Positions 1 to 5,583 of a DNA stretch of 5,796 bases are shown one piece after another. The translations under genes were made by a program, and so were the position numbers. The notes beneath the pieces were generated by a model, which saw only the letters and a list, made by a program, of their open reading frames with translations, did no database searches and was not told the origin of the DNA. The first letter of the stretch is position 1. Every line of letters begins with the position of its first letter. Source of the DNA: an archaeon (GTDB lineage: Archaea; Nanobdellota; Nanobdellia; Pacearchaeales; GW2011-AR1); NCBI GenBank assembly GCA_030699005.1, contig JAUYLQ010000031.1:1-5796 (forward strand). The letters run 5' to 3'.

Positions 1-281
1 AAAACTTTCCCGTACAAATTTTTAATTGAGAAGTCTATTATATAAGAACCCGGAATTGAGTTATATTTGGAAATTCCAGAAAGGTTTTTTAATTCGTCTT
101 CAGCTTCTTTTTCTTCAAAATAAATCTCATAAGGGAGGTATTTCCCCGGAATAGCAGTAAAATGCCTTTGAATAACATAAATTTTCTTTTCAGAAAAGTT
201 TTCAGTTAAAATTTTACTTAGGTCGTACCCCTCTGAAGACCACTCATTTATCCAATTCAACTCCCCCCTGTTAAACTTCAT
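1..281 (-). CDS. Unrecognised protein, N-terminal 93 residues (runs off the left edge)
   Basis: This is an open minus-strand frame that starts with ATG at 281 and continues past position 1, so 93 codons are visible and the C-terminus is missing. The protein begins MKFNRGELNWINEWSSEGYD and is soluble-looking, mixed in charge and rich in Tyr, Lys and Glu. I see no signal peptide, membrane segment or cysteine motif. A block around residues 40-60 (RHFTAIPGKYLPYEIYF) is the most distinctive stretch, but I do not recognise the family. The start is supported by a TATA-like box about 28 bp upstream, which suits a leaderless transcript as for the neighbouring genes. It lies 63 bp downstream of GlyRS in the same direction. 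Coding status is fairly sure; function is unknown. Confidence 0.75.
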   Translation of the reverse strand, partial: MKFNRGELNWINEWSSEGYDLSKILTENFSEKKIYVIQRHFTAIPGKYLPYEIYFEEKEAEDELKNLSGISKYNSIPGSYIIDFSIKNLYGKV

Positions 282-300
282 CCTAAAAGAAAAAACCAAA
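282..300 (-). terminator. Possible T-rich terminator after GlyRS
   Basis: Read on the minus strand, this stretch has runs of 4, 6 and 4 T residues just before the next ATG. It follows a 6-bp inverted repeat (AGCCAT at 301-306, ATGGCT at 321-326). Archaeal transcription often ends at such U-rich tracts, and a further run of five T directly follows the GlyRS stop (344-340). Both are candidates for ending the GlyRS message; neither is certain. Confidence 0.35.
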
Positions 301-305
301 AGCCA

Positions 306-318
306 TTTAAAAACAATT
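306..318 (-). promoter_or_regulatory. TATA/BRE promoter of the left-edge partial gene
   Basis: On the minus strand the sequence reads CTAATTGTTTTTAAA, with the TATA-like core at 314-306, about 25-30 bp before the ATG at 281. Transcription would therefore start at or next to the start codon. The box lies inside an inverted repeat whose arms are at 301-306 and 321-326. Confidence 0.5.
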
Positions 319-344
319 AGATGGCTGGAAGGTTATATTAAAAA

Positions 345-1868
345 TTATTCCAGATCAGAAAAATCTTTTTCTCCAGTTGTTAGTTCAAACAAAATATCAC
401 GAAGTTCTTCAATCTTCACTCTCTTTTGCTTTTCTGTGTCTCTGTCCCGAACTGTGACTGATTTATCCTTTAGGGAATCGTAATCAACAGTAATTGCATA
501 AGGAGTTCCCTGCATGGCACTTCTTAAATACCGCTTTCCGATGCTTCCTGAATAGTCATAATCAACGATAAAAGACTTTTCAAGTTCTTTTTTTATTTTT
601 TCAGAGAATTCTTTTAACTCCTCTTTTTTCATTAAAGGGAAGATTGAAACGTCTATTGGGCTCATGTGATAAGGGACTTTGAAAGTCGTTTTTCCTTCTC
701 CCTCCTCTTTCTTTTCATAAAATAGGTCTATCAGTGAATAAGTGGGTCTATCTGTTCCAAAGGCAATTTCTAAAACATGCGGAACAAATTTTTCTCCATT
801 TTCACGAACTCCTTCAAGTTTCACACCTGAAGATTTTGAATGTTGCGTTAAATCGTAGTCAGTTCGGTCATGAACTCCACAAACTTCAGTCCACCCATAA
901 TTATTAAGATTTAGCTCAATGTCCCAGGCATCATCTGCGTAAAATGCTTTTTCCTCTTTATGATGCTGCCTTAACCTTATTTTTTCTTCCGGAATTCCAA
1001 AGTTTCTAAACTGGACATAAGCAAGCCATATGCACCAGCCATAAACCTGGCTTTTTATCAAATTCTTTTTTAGAGCATCTTCAACTGAAATTGATTTTTC
1101 TGAATACTTTCCTTTCTTCTGCTCTTCTTCAGACCAAAATGGAAGCTTTTCCTTTTTCACTTTGTCATAGCCTTCCCAATTATTTTTTTCTTGCGGGTCT
1201 ATGAATATCTGACCTTCTGCCTGGGTAAATTCACGACCACGAAGAACATTTTGCCTTGGAGAAATTTCATTTCTATAAGCTTTCCCTATCTGAAAGACTC
1301 CAAAAGGAAGTTTTTTTCTAAAATAATTGTAATATCTCATATATGGAAGGTAAGTTCCAGTCGCGGTTTCGGGACGTAGAGATGCCGCTTTCCCCCCGAC
1401 AACGGTTCCCATCATCAAACTTTGGAGTTCGATCTTTGGAATAAACTCACCCTTGCATGTGGGGCACTTTATTTTATTTTTTTTAATGAAATCTAAAATT
1501 TCCTTGTCTGAAAAAGAATCAGCAGAGACGTCATGATTTTCTTCAATTAATTTGTCGGCTCTAAAAACTGCAGAACAACTTTTGCATTTTATAATTCTAT
1601 CCTGAAATGTATCTAAATGCCCGGAAGCTTTCCATACCTCATTTGGAAGAACTGTCGGACCTTCAATTTCCCTAAATCCATTTTCATTAAAAATTTTTCT
1701 AACCGAATTCTCAACCTTATTTTTTAATAATTTTCCTAAAGGACCATAAGTATAAAACCCTGCAAGCCCCCCATAAATCTCCGGACTTGGCCCCCATATC
1801 AAACCCGCTTCCTGTACAAAAGATGCAAAATCTTTTTCATTATTTTTATTTCGGACTTTATTCTCCAT
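345..1868 (-). CDS. glyS: Glycyl-tRNA synthetase (class II, single chain)
   Basis: This cytoplasmic enzyme charges tRNA-Gly with glycine using ATP. The 507 residues cover the whole single-chain alpha2 GlyRS architecture. The N-terminal region contains GGLAGFYTYGPLG (33-45), followed by motif 1 (about 64-75, GFREIEGPTVLP). A zinc-binding insertion has CxxC pairs at C95/C98 and C135/C138. The substrate loop RPETATG lies at 165-171. Motif 2 is at 196-218, with RNE at 199-201 and RGREFTQAE at 210-218. Motif 3 is at 366-380 with its arginine R374, and the anticodon-binding domain starts near 400 (HMSPIDVSIFPL). Motif 3 reads EIAFGTDRPT instead of the more usual EPSxGxDR form. The start at 1868 is backed by a TATA box 25 bp upstream, implying a leaderless message. 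It sits 46 bp after the 77-residue gene in the same direction. Identity is very secure. Confidence 0.97.
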   Translation of the reverse strand: MENKVRNKNNEKDFASFVQEAGLIWGPSPEIYGGLAGFYTYGPLGKLLKNKVENSVRKIFNENGFREIEGPTVLPNEVWKASGHLDTFQDRIIKCKSCSAVFRADKLIEENHDVSADSFSDKEILDFIKKNKIKCPTCKGEFIPKIELQSLMMGTVVGGKAASLRPETATGTYLPYMRYYNYFRKKLPFGVFQIGKAYRNEISPRQNVLRGREFTQAEGQIFIDPQEKNNWEGYDKVKKEKLPFWSEEEQKKGKYSEKSISVEDALKKNLIKSQVYGWCIWLAYVQFRNFGIPEEKIRLRQHHKEEKAFYADDAWDIELNLNNYGWTEVCGVHDRTDYDLTQHSKSSGVKLEGVRENGEKFVPHVLEIAFGTDRPTYSLIDLFYEKKEEGEGKTTFKVPYHMSPIDVSIFPLMKKEELKEFSEKIKKELEKSFIVDYDYSGSIGKRYLRSAMQGTPYAITVDYDSLKDKSVTVRDRDTEKQKRVKIEELRDILFELTTGEKDFSDLE

Positions 1869-1887
1869 AAAAGAAATGGGTAAACCA

Positions 1888-1897
1888 ATTATTTAAG
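1888..1897 (-). promoter_or_regulatory. TATA box of the GlyRS gene
   Basis: On the minus strand this reads CTTAAATAAT, preceded by AAAAAAC, which could serve as a BRE. Its centre is about 25 bp before the GlyRS ATG at 1868, so the transcript would start at the start codon. It gives GlyRS its own promoter even though it lies only 46 bp behind the upstream gene. Confidence 0.6.
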
Positions 1898-1914
1898 GTT
1901 TTTTACTCTTTAAT

Positions 1915-2148
1915 TTAACCAAGAATAATTTTTATAGCTAATTCATCCTTGCAAGGTTTGCAATATGGTACGGGAGTAATATCCAGGTCTATGTTTGGCC
2001 AAAAAACTTCAGCCCGAACTTTTTTGCTTTCCCTGTAACATTTAAAACAGTAATAATCCTCCGCATAAATCTTATTGTCCTCTCTAACTATTCTGTCAAT
2101 TCCCCAAAACCCAAGTTTTTTTTCAAGTGCCTCGTTTTCAGAAGTCAT
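1915..2148 (-). CDS. Small CxxC/CxxC (zinc-ribbon-like) protein coupled to ThrRS
   Basis: This 77-residue protein has two CxxC pairs, C34-F-K-C37 and C63-K-P-C66, 25 residues apart. That is the usual layout of a four-cysteine zinc ribbon or treble-clef-like knuckle. The N-terminal third is charged and aromatic (LGFWGIDRIV at 12-21), and the segment between the knuckles is rich in beta-favouring residues (VRAEVFWPNIDLDITPVPY). There is no signal peptide or membrane segment, so it should be cytosolic. Its ATG overlaps the ThrRS stop codon by four bases (ATGA, 2148-2145) and no clear Shine-Dalgarno sequence precedes it. Translation is therefore probably coupled to ThrRS by termination-reinitiation. 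Zinc binding is inferred from the cysteines. I do not recognise the family; a role in RNA or tRNA handling is suggested only by position. Confidence 0.78.
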   Translation of the reverse strand: MTSENEALEKKLGFWGIDRIVREDNKIYAEDYYCFKCYRESKKVRAEVFWPNIDLDITPVPYCKPCKDELAIKIILG

Positions 2149-3863
2149 TTTCTGTTTTTTATCTCTTTTTTAACCCTCGCGGTAAAAGCGGATAACTTCA
2201 AATTATGCTCTAAACTTCCATCCCTTGAACGAAGACTTATTGTTTCTGAACTTTCTTCCTTATCCCCGATTGTGACCATATAAAAAACTCTTTCAAGTTG
2301 CGCATTTCTGACTTTTTTACCTAAACTTTCATTTGTGTCATCGACTTCTGTTCTTATCCCTTCTTTCACAAGTTTTTCTTTTATTTTATAGGAAAGGGCA
2401 TTATTTTTCTCACTCATTGGAAGAATTCTGACCTGAACAGGAGAAAGCCAAAGAGGCAAGTTCCCTTGAGTTTTCTCGAGTAAGTATGAAATAACTCTTT
2501 CAGTTGCGCCCGTTGAAGACCTGTGAATAATTAAAGGCATCTTTTCTTTTCCATCTTTATCTAAATAAGTCATACCAAACTTCCCTGCATTTGAAAAATC
2601 AATTTGAATAGTTATTAAAGTATCTTCCTTGCCATATACGTCCCCATATTGCAAATCAAGTTTTGGTCCGTAAAAAGCAGCTTCCCCCTCTTTTTCAACA
2701 TAATTAATTTTTAATTTATCCAAGATTTTTTTCATAATGTTCTGGGTCTCTTCCCATGCTTTAGGTTCATTAATGTATTTATTTCCGGGGTTTGCCGGAT
2801 CCCATTTAGAAAATCTATAAGTTATTTCAATTCCAAACACTTTCATTACATATTTTACGAGGTCAACAACATCCTTAAACTCTTTTTCAAGCTGTTCCGG
2901 AGTGCATATAATATGCGCATCAGCAAGGGTAAACTGTCTTACTCTTGTTAACCCCCTTAACTCTCCTGACTGCTCATTTCGGAATAGAGTTGCAATTTCA
3001 GCATATTTTTTAGGCAAATCTTTGTAACTTCTTGGCTTTCTTTTGTATAAAACAAATTGAAAAGGGCAGGTCATCGGTCTAAGAGCAAATTCATCTTTTC
3101 CGACGTTTAAAACAAACATACCATCTTTGTAGTGCTGCCAATGACCGGAAATTTTATATAAATCGCTGTGAGCAATAACCGGGGTGGAAGTATGCTCATA
3201 TCCTCTTTTTAATTCTTCATCAACAATGAATCTTTCAATTTCTCTTTTTATGGAGGCACCTTTTGGAGTTAAAAGTGGAAGCCCTTGCCCGACAATTTCA
3301 TTAACAATGTATAAATCAAGCTCTTTTCCAAGTTCAACATTGCTTTTGAGCCCGTCTTTTCCTCTTATTGCTTGAGCTTTATTTTTAGAAAGAATTTTCC
3401 AGAGCCTTTTTCTTTCAGCTTCATTTAAATCTTTCTCATTTCCTTTAACCACAATTTCCCTAGATAACTCTGATAACGGGTGTCCCTTTACTTTTAATTC
3501 AAAAGTCTTGTAATACCCGAAAGGGGCACGATAAACTTCATATTTTAATTTCTTCAATTCTTCTTCAACCTTTTTTAAAATTTCAACGGCGGTTTCTGGA
3601 CTCCCTAAGTTACTCGATAAATGGGCATAAGGGTAAAGAACTATTTTTTTAGTTTTAACGCTCTCGGATATTTCTATTATGTTTTTTATGTATTCATGGA
3701 TGTTCTCAAGTGAATCTCCCTTTTCAACAGCAGTCAAAATAACAAGAGCCTCTTCAACTCTTTTCTTTGATGGATCCTCTTTTGAAATCTCATCGAGATT
3801 TTTCAGGGCTTTTTTTAGACCCTGCCACTCGATATAGTCAACATGCAAAGTCAAAATTTTCAT
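2145..3863 (-). CDS. thrS: Threonyl-tRNA synthetase, archaeal type with N-terminal editing domain
   Basis: This cytoplasmic class II enzyme charges tRNA-Thr. Residues 1 to about 140 match the archaeal editing domain, which is related to D-aminoacyl-tRNA deacylases and removes mischarged Ser. The marks are LHVDYIEW (6-13), YPYAHLSS (77-84), APFGYYKTF with K119 (113-121), and GHPLSELSRE (127-136). Bacterial TGS and SAD domains are absent, as expected. In the catalytic core the three conserved zinc ligands are present: C266 (RPMTCPFQF), H317 (ADAHIIC) and H447 (IIHRSSTGATER). Motif 2 contains FRNE (294-297), and motif 3 has R456. The anticodon-binding domain occupies about 470-572 (WLSPVQVRILPM). 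At 572 residues it is a little shorter than many archaeal ThrRS but appears complete. A TATA box 26 bp upstream supports the start at 3863. It is the first gene of an operon with the overlapping CxxC protein. Confidence 0.98.
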   Translation of the reverse strand: MKILTLHVDYIEWQGLKKALKNLDEISKEDPSKKRVEEALVILTAVEKGDSLENIHEYIKNIIEISESVKTKKIVLYPYAHLSSNLGSPETAVEILKKVEEELKKLKYEVYRAPFGYYKTFELKVKGHPLSELSREIVVKGNEKDLNEAERKRLWKILSKNKAQAIRGKDGLKSNVELGKELDLYIVNEIVGQGLPLLTPKGASIKREIERFIVDEELKRGYEHTSTPVIAHSDLYKISGHWQHYKDGMFVLNVGKDEFALRPMTCPFQFVLYKRKPRSYKDLPKKYAEIATLFRNEQSGELRGLTRVRQFTLADAHIICTPEQLEKEFKDVVDLVKYVMKVFGIEITYRFSKWDPANPGNKYINEPKAWEETQNIMKKILDKLKINYVEKEGEAAFYGPKLDLQYGDVYGKEDTLITIQIDFSNAGKFGMTYLDKDGKEKMPLIIHRSSTGATERVISYLLEKTQGNLPLWLSPVQVRILPMSEKNNALSYKIKEKLVKEGIRTEVDDTNESLGKKVRNAQLERVFYMVTIGDKEESSETISLRSRDGSLEHNLKLSAFTARVKKEIKNRK

Positions 3864-3883
3864 GTTTAAACAAGGAAAGGGTA

Positions 3884-3894
3884 TTTTATAAAAT
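3884..3894 (-). promoter_or_regulatory. TATA box of the ThrRS operon
   Basis: On the minus strand this is ATTTTATAAAA, a strong archaeal TATA element centred 26 bp before the ThrRS ATG at 3863. The message would be leaderless. No Shine-Dalgarno-like sequence lies between the box and the start. Confidence 0.65.
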
Positions 3895-4023
3895 TATAGA
3901 AAACATTCTACAAAGTTAAAAGCTGTCGTGGGAACTGCAACAAACATACAAAAACATCTCTAAACTTCTTAGAACCCGGAAAAAATTTACAAAAATTCAA
4001 AAAAATGTTGACGTCATATGCAC
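3895..4023. other. Divergent intergenic region between ThrRS and the exported-hydrolase gene
   Basis: This is the middle of the 225-bp spacer (3864-4088). I find no credible ORF, tRNA or RNA gene in it. It holds a weak 5-bp inverted repeat (TCTAA/TTAGA, 3959-3973), an A-rich tract at about 3979-4006, and the perfect palindrome TGACGTCA at 4009-4016, upstream of the plus-strand TATA box. Regulatory sites for the plus-strand gene most likely lie here. Confidence 0.5.
4009..4016. promoter_or_regulatory. Palindrome TGACGTCA, possible operator
   Basis: This is a perfect 8-bp palindrome that ends about 11 bp before the TATA box of the 4089 gene. Activator and repressor sites of dimeric archaeal regulators often lie just upstream of BRE/TATA. 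Assignment as a binding site is inference from symmetry and position only; an 8-bp palindrome can also arise by chance. Confidence 0.3.
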
Positions 4024-4036
4024 AAACCTTATAAAT
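4024..4036 (+). promoter_or_regulatory. BRE/TATA promoter of the exported-hydrolase gene
   Basis: AAACCTTATAAAT is a good BRE-plus-TATA match, with the core at 4028-4036. Transcription should start near 4057-4060, about 30 bases before the ATG at 4089. Unlike the other promoters in the window, it therefore predicts a short A-rich 5' leader, which contains no recognisable Shine-Dalgarno motif. Confidence 0.6.
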
Positions 4037-4088
4037 GAAATCCAGATGAAAGAACTAACCATAAAAAATTCACAAAAAATCAAGAAAA

Positions 4089-4649
4089 ATGAAAAAAATA
4101 ATGTTAAAACTGATGATGCTGGGTGTACTTGCCTCTCCTCTTAGTTATTTTCTAAACCCTCAGGAAAAAAATGAAAAAAAGGAAACTCTTAATGAAGAAT
4201 TCTTAAAAGACAAAATTTCTTACGAAGGTGGGCTCGAGATAAAACTTTTAGATAAAGACTCAACAATAGAAATTCCAACATGGAGGGACTTGCATGTAAA
4301 AAAACCTTCAATGTGCGCACAATACGCGAGAAAATTGACCTTACAATTCGGCTACCAGCTTGAGAACCCTGAAGATTCATGGGATCTTCACAAGGTCAAC
4401 CCTTCAATTGACTTTTCAAGGGAAAAATTAATTCCATGGAATCTCGTTACTTTCTATAACAAGTATAGCCAGTACAACAGAAAGAACAGGATTGCAACTC
4501 ACACTGCGGTTTATCTTGGAAAAGACCATGACGGAAAACTTTACTTTGCAGAACAAAGAGGAAGTTCAACTCGGATTTCAACTGAAAAAGAAATGGAAAA
4601 AGACGGAATTTATCCAAGAAAGATAATAAAAACTGAGAAAATTAATTAA
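4089..4649 (+). CDS. Exported CHAP/NlpC-like cysteine hydrolase (papain fold), predicted
   Basis: This 186-residue protein starts with a lysine-led hydrophobic segment (MKKIMLKLMMLGVLASPLSY, 1-20). That looks like a Sec signal peptide or an uncleaved membrane anchor; no lipobox cysteine is present. A charged linker follows (24-45). The rest resembles a small papain-fold amidohydrolase. A candidate nucleophile, C76, heads a helix (PSMCAQYARKLTLQFG), much like the CxxYA helix of CHAP domains. A candidate His, H138, begins a beta strand (HTAVYLG, 138-144), and a polar pair follows in FAEQRG (E155/Q156), recalling the SEQN strand of CHAP enzymes. C76 is the only cysteine in the protein. Such enzymes cleave peptide or amide bonds, often in murein. 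The target here is unknown, since archaea lack murein. It is monocistronic and convergent with the next gene. The gene is secure; the family call is moderate and rests on motif order, not on a search. Confidence 0.82.
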   Translation: MKKIMLKLMMLGVLASPLSYFLNPQEKNEKKETLNEEFLKDKISYEGGLEIKLLDKDSTIEIPTWRDLHVKKPSMCAQYARKLTLQFGYQLENPEDSWDLHKVNPSIDFSREKLIPWNLVTFYNKYSQYNRKNRIATHTAVYLGKDHDGKLYFAEQRGSSTRISTEKEMEKDGIYPRKIIKTEKIN

Positions 4650-4680
4650 TAAGAATTTTGGATATAACGGGAGATTAAAA

Positions 4681-5286
4681 TCACCTAAATTCAACTTTTG
4701 CATTAACTATTGTCGCATTCTTCCCGTCAACAATCAATGACCCGACAACAATTTCAGAAATGTTCTCATTCTTATTAATAAAATTAATCATATCCAGAAT
4801 AAACCTTTCAAGAGATTTTTTCTCTCTGGATGAAAGTTTGCCGAATTTACCCCCTTCTTCAACAATTTTTTTTATGTTCTTTTTAATATCCGTAAAAACT
4901 TTAAGGACAACTTCCTTTTCTCCACTTTCCTTTAAAATAAAAAATCCAAATGAAATCGTGCATCTTGTCTTTGAAGCTTTTTTTAGGCTCACAAAAAATT
5001 CTTTTCCGGGAATTTTTCTTTGAACGAGAACTCCCTCAGCCCCATTTATTTTTTTTAATTGCTTAAATTCTTCAAGAGCACAAGTGTAGTTCTTAACGTC
5101 ATGTTTTAATGAAACATCCCCATTGGGAAGAAGTTTTTTGCCTGAAGCCTTTAAAACAAATGGAAAGCCCACCTTAAAAAGCGCTTTTCTTAATCCGAAT
5201 CTTGATCTGGAAAAAGCTCTTTCGACCACTCTAAACCCCTCTTTCTCCAAAAAATCTTCGGCATGCCTCTCAGACAGGATATTCAT
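4681..5286 (-). CDS. Stand-alone ATP-grasp domain protein, acyl-CoA synthetase (ADP-forming) beta-like, degenerate
   Basis: The 201 residues follow the order of the ATP-grasp domain in ADP-forming acyl-CoA synthetase beta subunits. There is an N-terminal helix (LSERHAEDFLEKEGFRVVE), then VGFPFVLKAS with the nucleotide-binding Lys K46 (38-48), then GVLVQRKIPGKEFFVSLKK (85-103), and the terminal strand pair ISEIVVGSLIVDG...IVNAKVEF (176-200). Several signature positions differ from the family. The HKSDxGGV loop with its catalytic His is replaced by LPNGDVSL (53-60). The FGLGG loop reads FGFFILKES (113-121). The metal-binding ExNPL is VVGSL (180-184), and the Asp of VDAR is N195. The family beta subunit is about 230 residues, so the fold is nearly full length. 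It may be a pseudoenzyme or a nucleotide-sensing protein. A TATA box 25 bp before 5286 supports the start and a leaderless message. Fold assignment is likely; function is unknown. Confidence 0.8.
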   Translation of the reverse strand: MNILSERHAEDFLEKEGFRVVERAFSRSRFGLRKALFKVGFPFVLKASGKKLLPNGDVSLKHDVKNYTCALEEFKQLKKINGAEGVLVQRKIPGKEFFVSLKKASKTRCTISFGFFILKESGEKEVVLKVFTDIKKNIKKIVEEGGKFGKLSSREKKSLERFILDMINFINKNENISEIVVGSLIVDGKNATIVNAKVEFR

Positions 5287-5302
5287 AAGATTTAAACATA
5301 AA

Positions 5303-5317
5303 CCATTTATTTATATC
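5303..5317 (-). promoter_or_regulatory. TATA box of the ATP-grasp gene
   Basis: On the minus strand this reads GATATAAATAAATGG, with the core TATAAATA at 5315-5308, centred about 25 bp before the ATG at 5286. A leaderless transcript is expected. It lies in the 127-bp divergent spacer shared with the eL41 promoter. Confidence 0.65.
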
Positions 5318-5378
5318 TTTCGAAATATATATCAAACAATAACCTTCTAATCTTAATTAATGGGAAAAATACGCTATC

Positions 5379-5394
5379 AAAACCTTTAAAAATA
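5379..5394 (+). promoter_or_regulatory. BRE/TATA promoter of eL41
   Basis: AAAACCTTTAAAAATA combines a BRE-like AAAACC with a TATA-like core at 5385-5394. Its centre is about 25 bp before the ATG at 5414. This supports the upstream of the two possible eL41 starts and a leaderless message. Confidence 0.6.
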
Positions 5395-5413
5395 AATTTT
5401 TCATCCAAACCTT

Positions 5414-5533
5414 ATGAAAAGAAGTTCAAGACGTTGGAAAAAGAAGAATCAAATGAGATGGAAGTGGCAAAGAAAAAGACTCAGAAAAGAAAAAAGAAAG
5501 CGTAAGATAAGAAGAGAAAGGTCAAGTAAATAA
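5414..5533 (+). CDS. rpl41e: Ribosomal protein eL41 (L41e), large subunit
   Basis: This 39-residue protein is made almost wholly of Arg and Lys. It carries the hallmark MRWKWQRKRLRK block (14-25), followed by a basic helix that ends in RRERSSK. It matches eL41, the smallest ribosomal protein, which forms a single helix at the subunit interface; the family occurs in Archaea and eukaryotes. Eukaryotic eL41 is about 25 residues and would correspond to a start at the internal Met14 (5453). The promoter, however, predicts transcription from 5414, and as I recall some archaeal homologues (Thermococcales) carry a similar basic extension (here MKRSSRRWKKKNQ). I therefore chose the 39-residue form. 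It is easily missed by gene finders because of its length. It is divergent from the ATP-grasp gene and 50 bp ahead of the next plus-strand gene. Confidence 0.92.
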   Translation: MKRSSRRWKKKNQMRWKWQRKRLRKEKRKRKIRRERSSK

Positions 5534-5551
5534 TTGACTAATTTTACCTAA

Positions 5552-5562
5552 ATTATTAAAAA
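5552..5562 (+). promoter_or_regulatory. TATA box of the right-edge partial gene
   Basis: ATTATTAAAAA, with CCTAA just before it as a possible BRE, is centred about 25 bp before the ATG at 5584. This supports a leaderless start there and a transcription unit separate from eL41. Confidence 0.55.
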
Positions 5563-5583
5563 GGATTTGATGCGAATTCCTCT

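Noticed and set aside
1191..1379. 62-codon plus-strand ORF inside GlyRS
   Set aside because: It is fully antisense to well-conserved GlyRS sequence (motif 2 region), has no promoter, and its product is low-complexity Phe/Ser/Lys.
3184..3375. 63-codon plus-strand ORF inside ThrRS
   Set aside because: It is antisense to the conserved ThrRS reading frame, and its Ser-rich product is typical of a shadow frame.
3959..3973. TCTAA/TTAGA inverted repeat in the divergent spacer
   Set aside because: It has only five AT-rich base pairs, no T-tract, and no clear relation to either promoter. This is expected by chance in such composition.
3991..4072. Direct repeat AAAAATTCA (3991-3999 and 4064-4072)
   Set aside because: Nine A/T-rich bases in a strongly A-rich spacer recur easily by chance, and the copies lie on opposite sides of the promoter.
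3864..4088. Possible tRNA or structured RNA gene in the largest spacer
   Set aside because: I found no T-loop (GGTTCRA) motif, acceptor-stem pairing or C/D box pair in either strand.
4046..4144. 32-codon plus-strand ORF overlapping the start of the exported-hydrolase gene
   Set aside because: Its ATG lies only about 14 bp after the TATA centre, so it should not be in the transcript. The frame is low-complexity and ends inside the hydrolase signal-peptide region.
4189..4380. 63-codon minus-strand ORF inside the exported-hydrolase gene
   Set aside because: It lies antisense to the region carrying C76 and has no TATA box at the right distance. The plus-strand frame has the signal peptide and motifs.
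4760..5023. 87-codon plus-strand ORF inside the ATP-grasp gene
   Set aside because: It is antisense to a recognisable ATP-grasp frame. The product is Phe/Leu/Ser-rich, mirroring Lys/Glu codons on the other strand.
5123..5350. 75-codon plus-strand ORF across the start of the ATP-grasp gene
   Set aside because: It is antisense to the N-terminus of the ATP-grasp protein and to its promoter, with no promoter or recognisable motif of its own.
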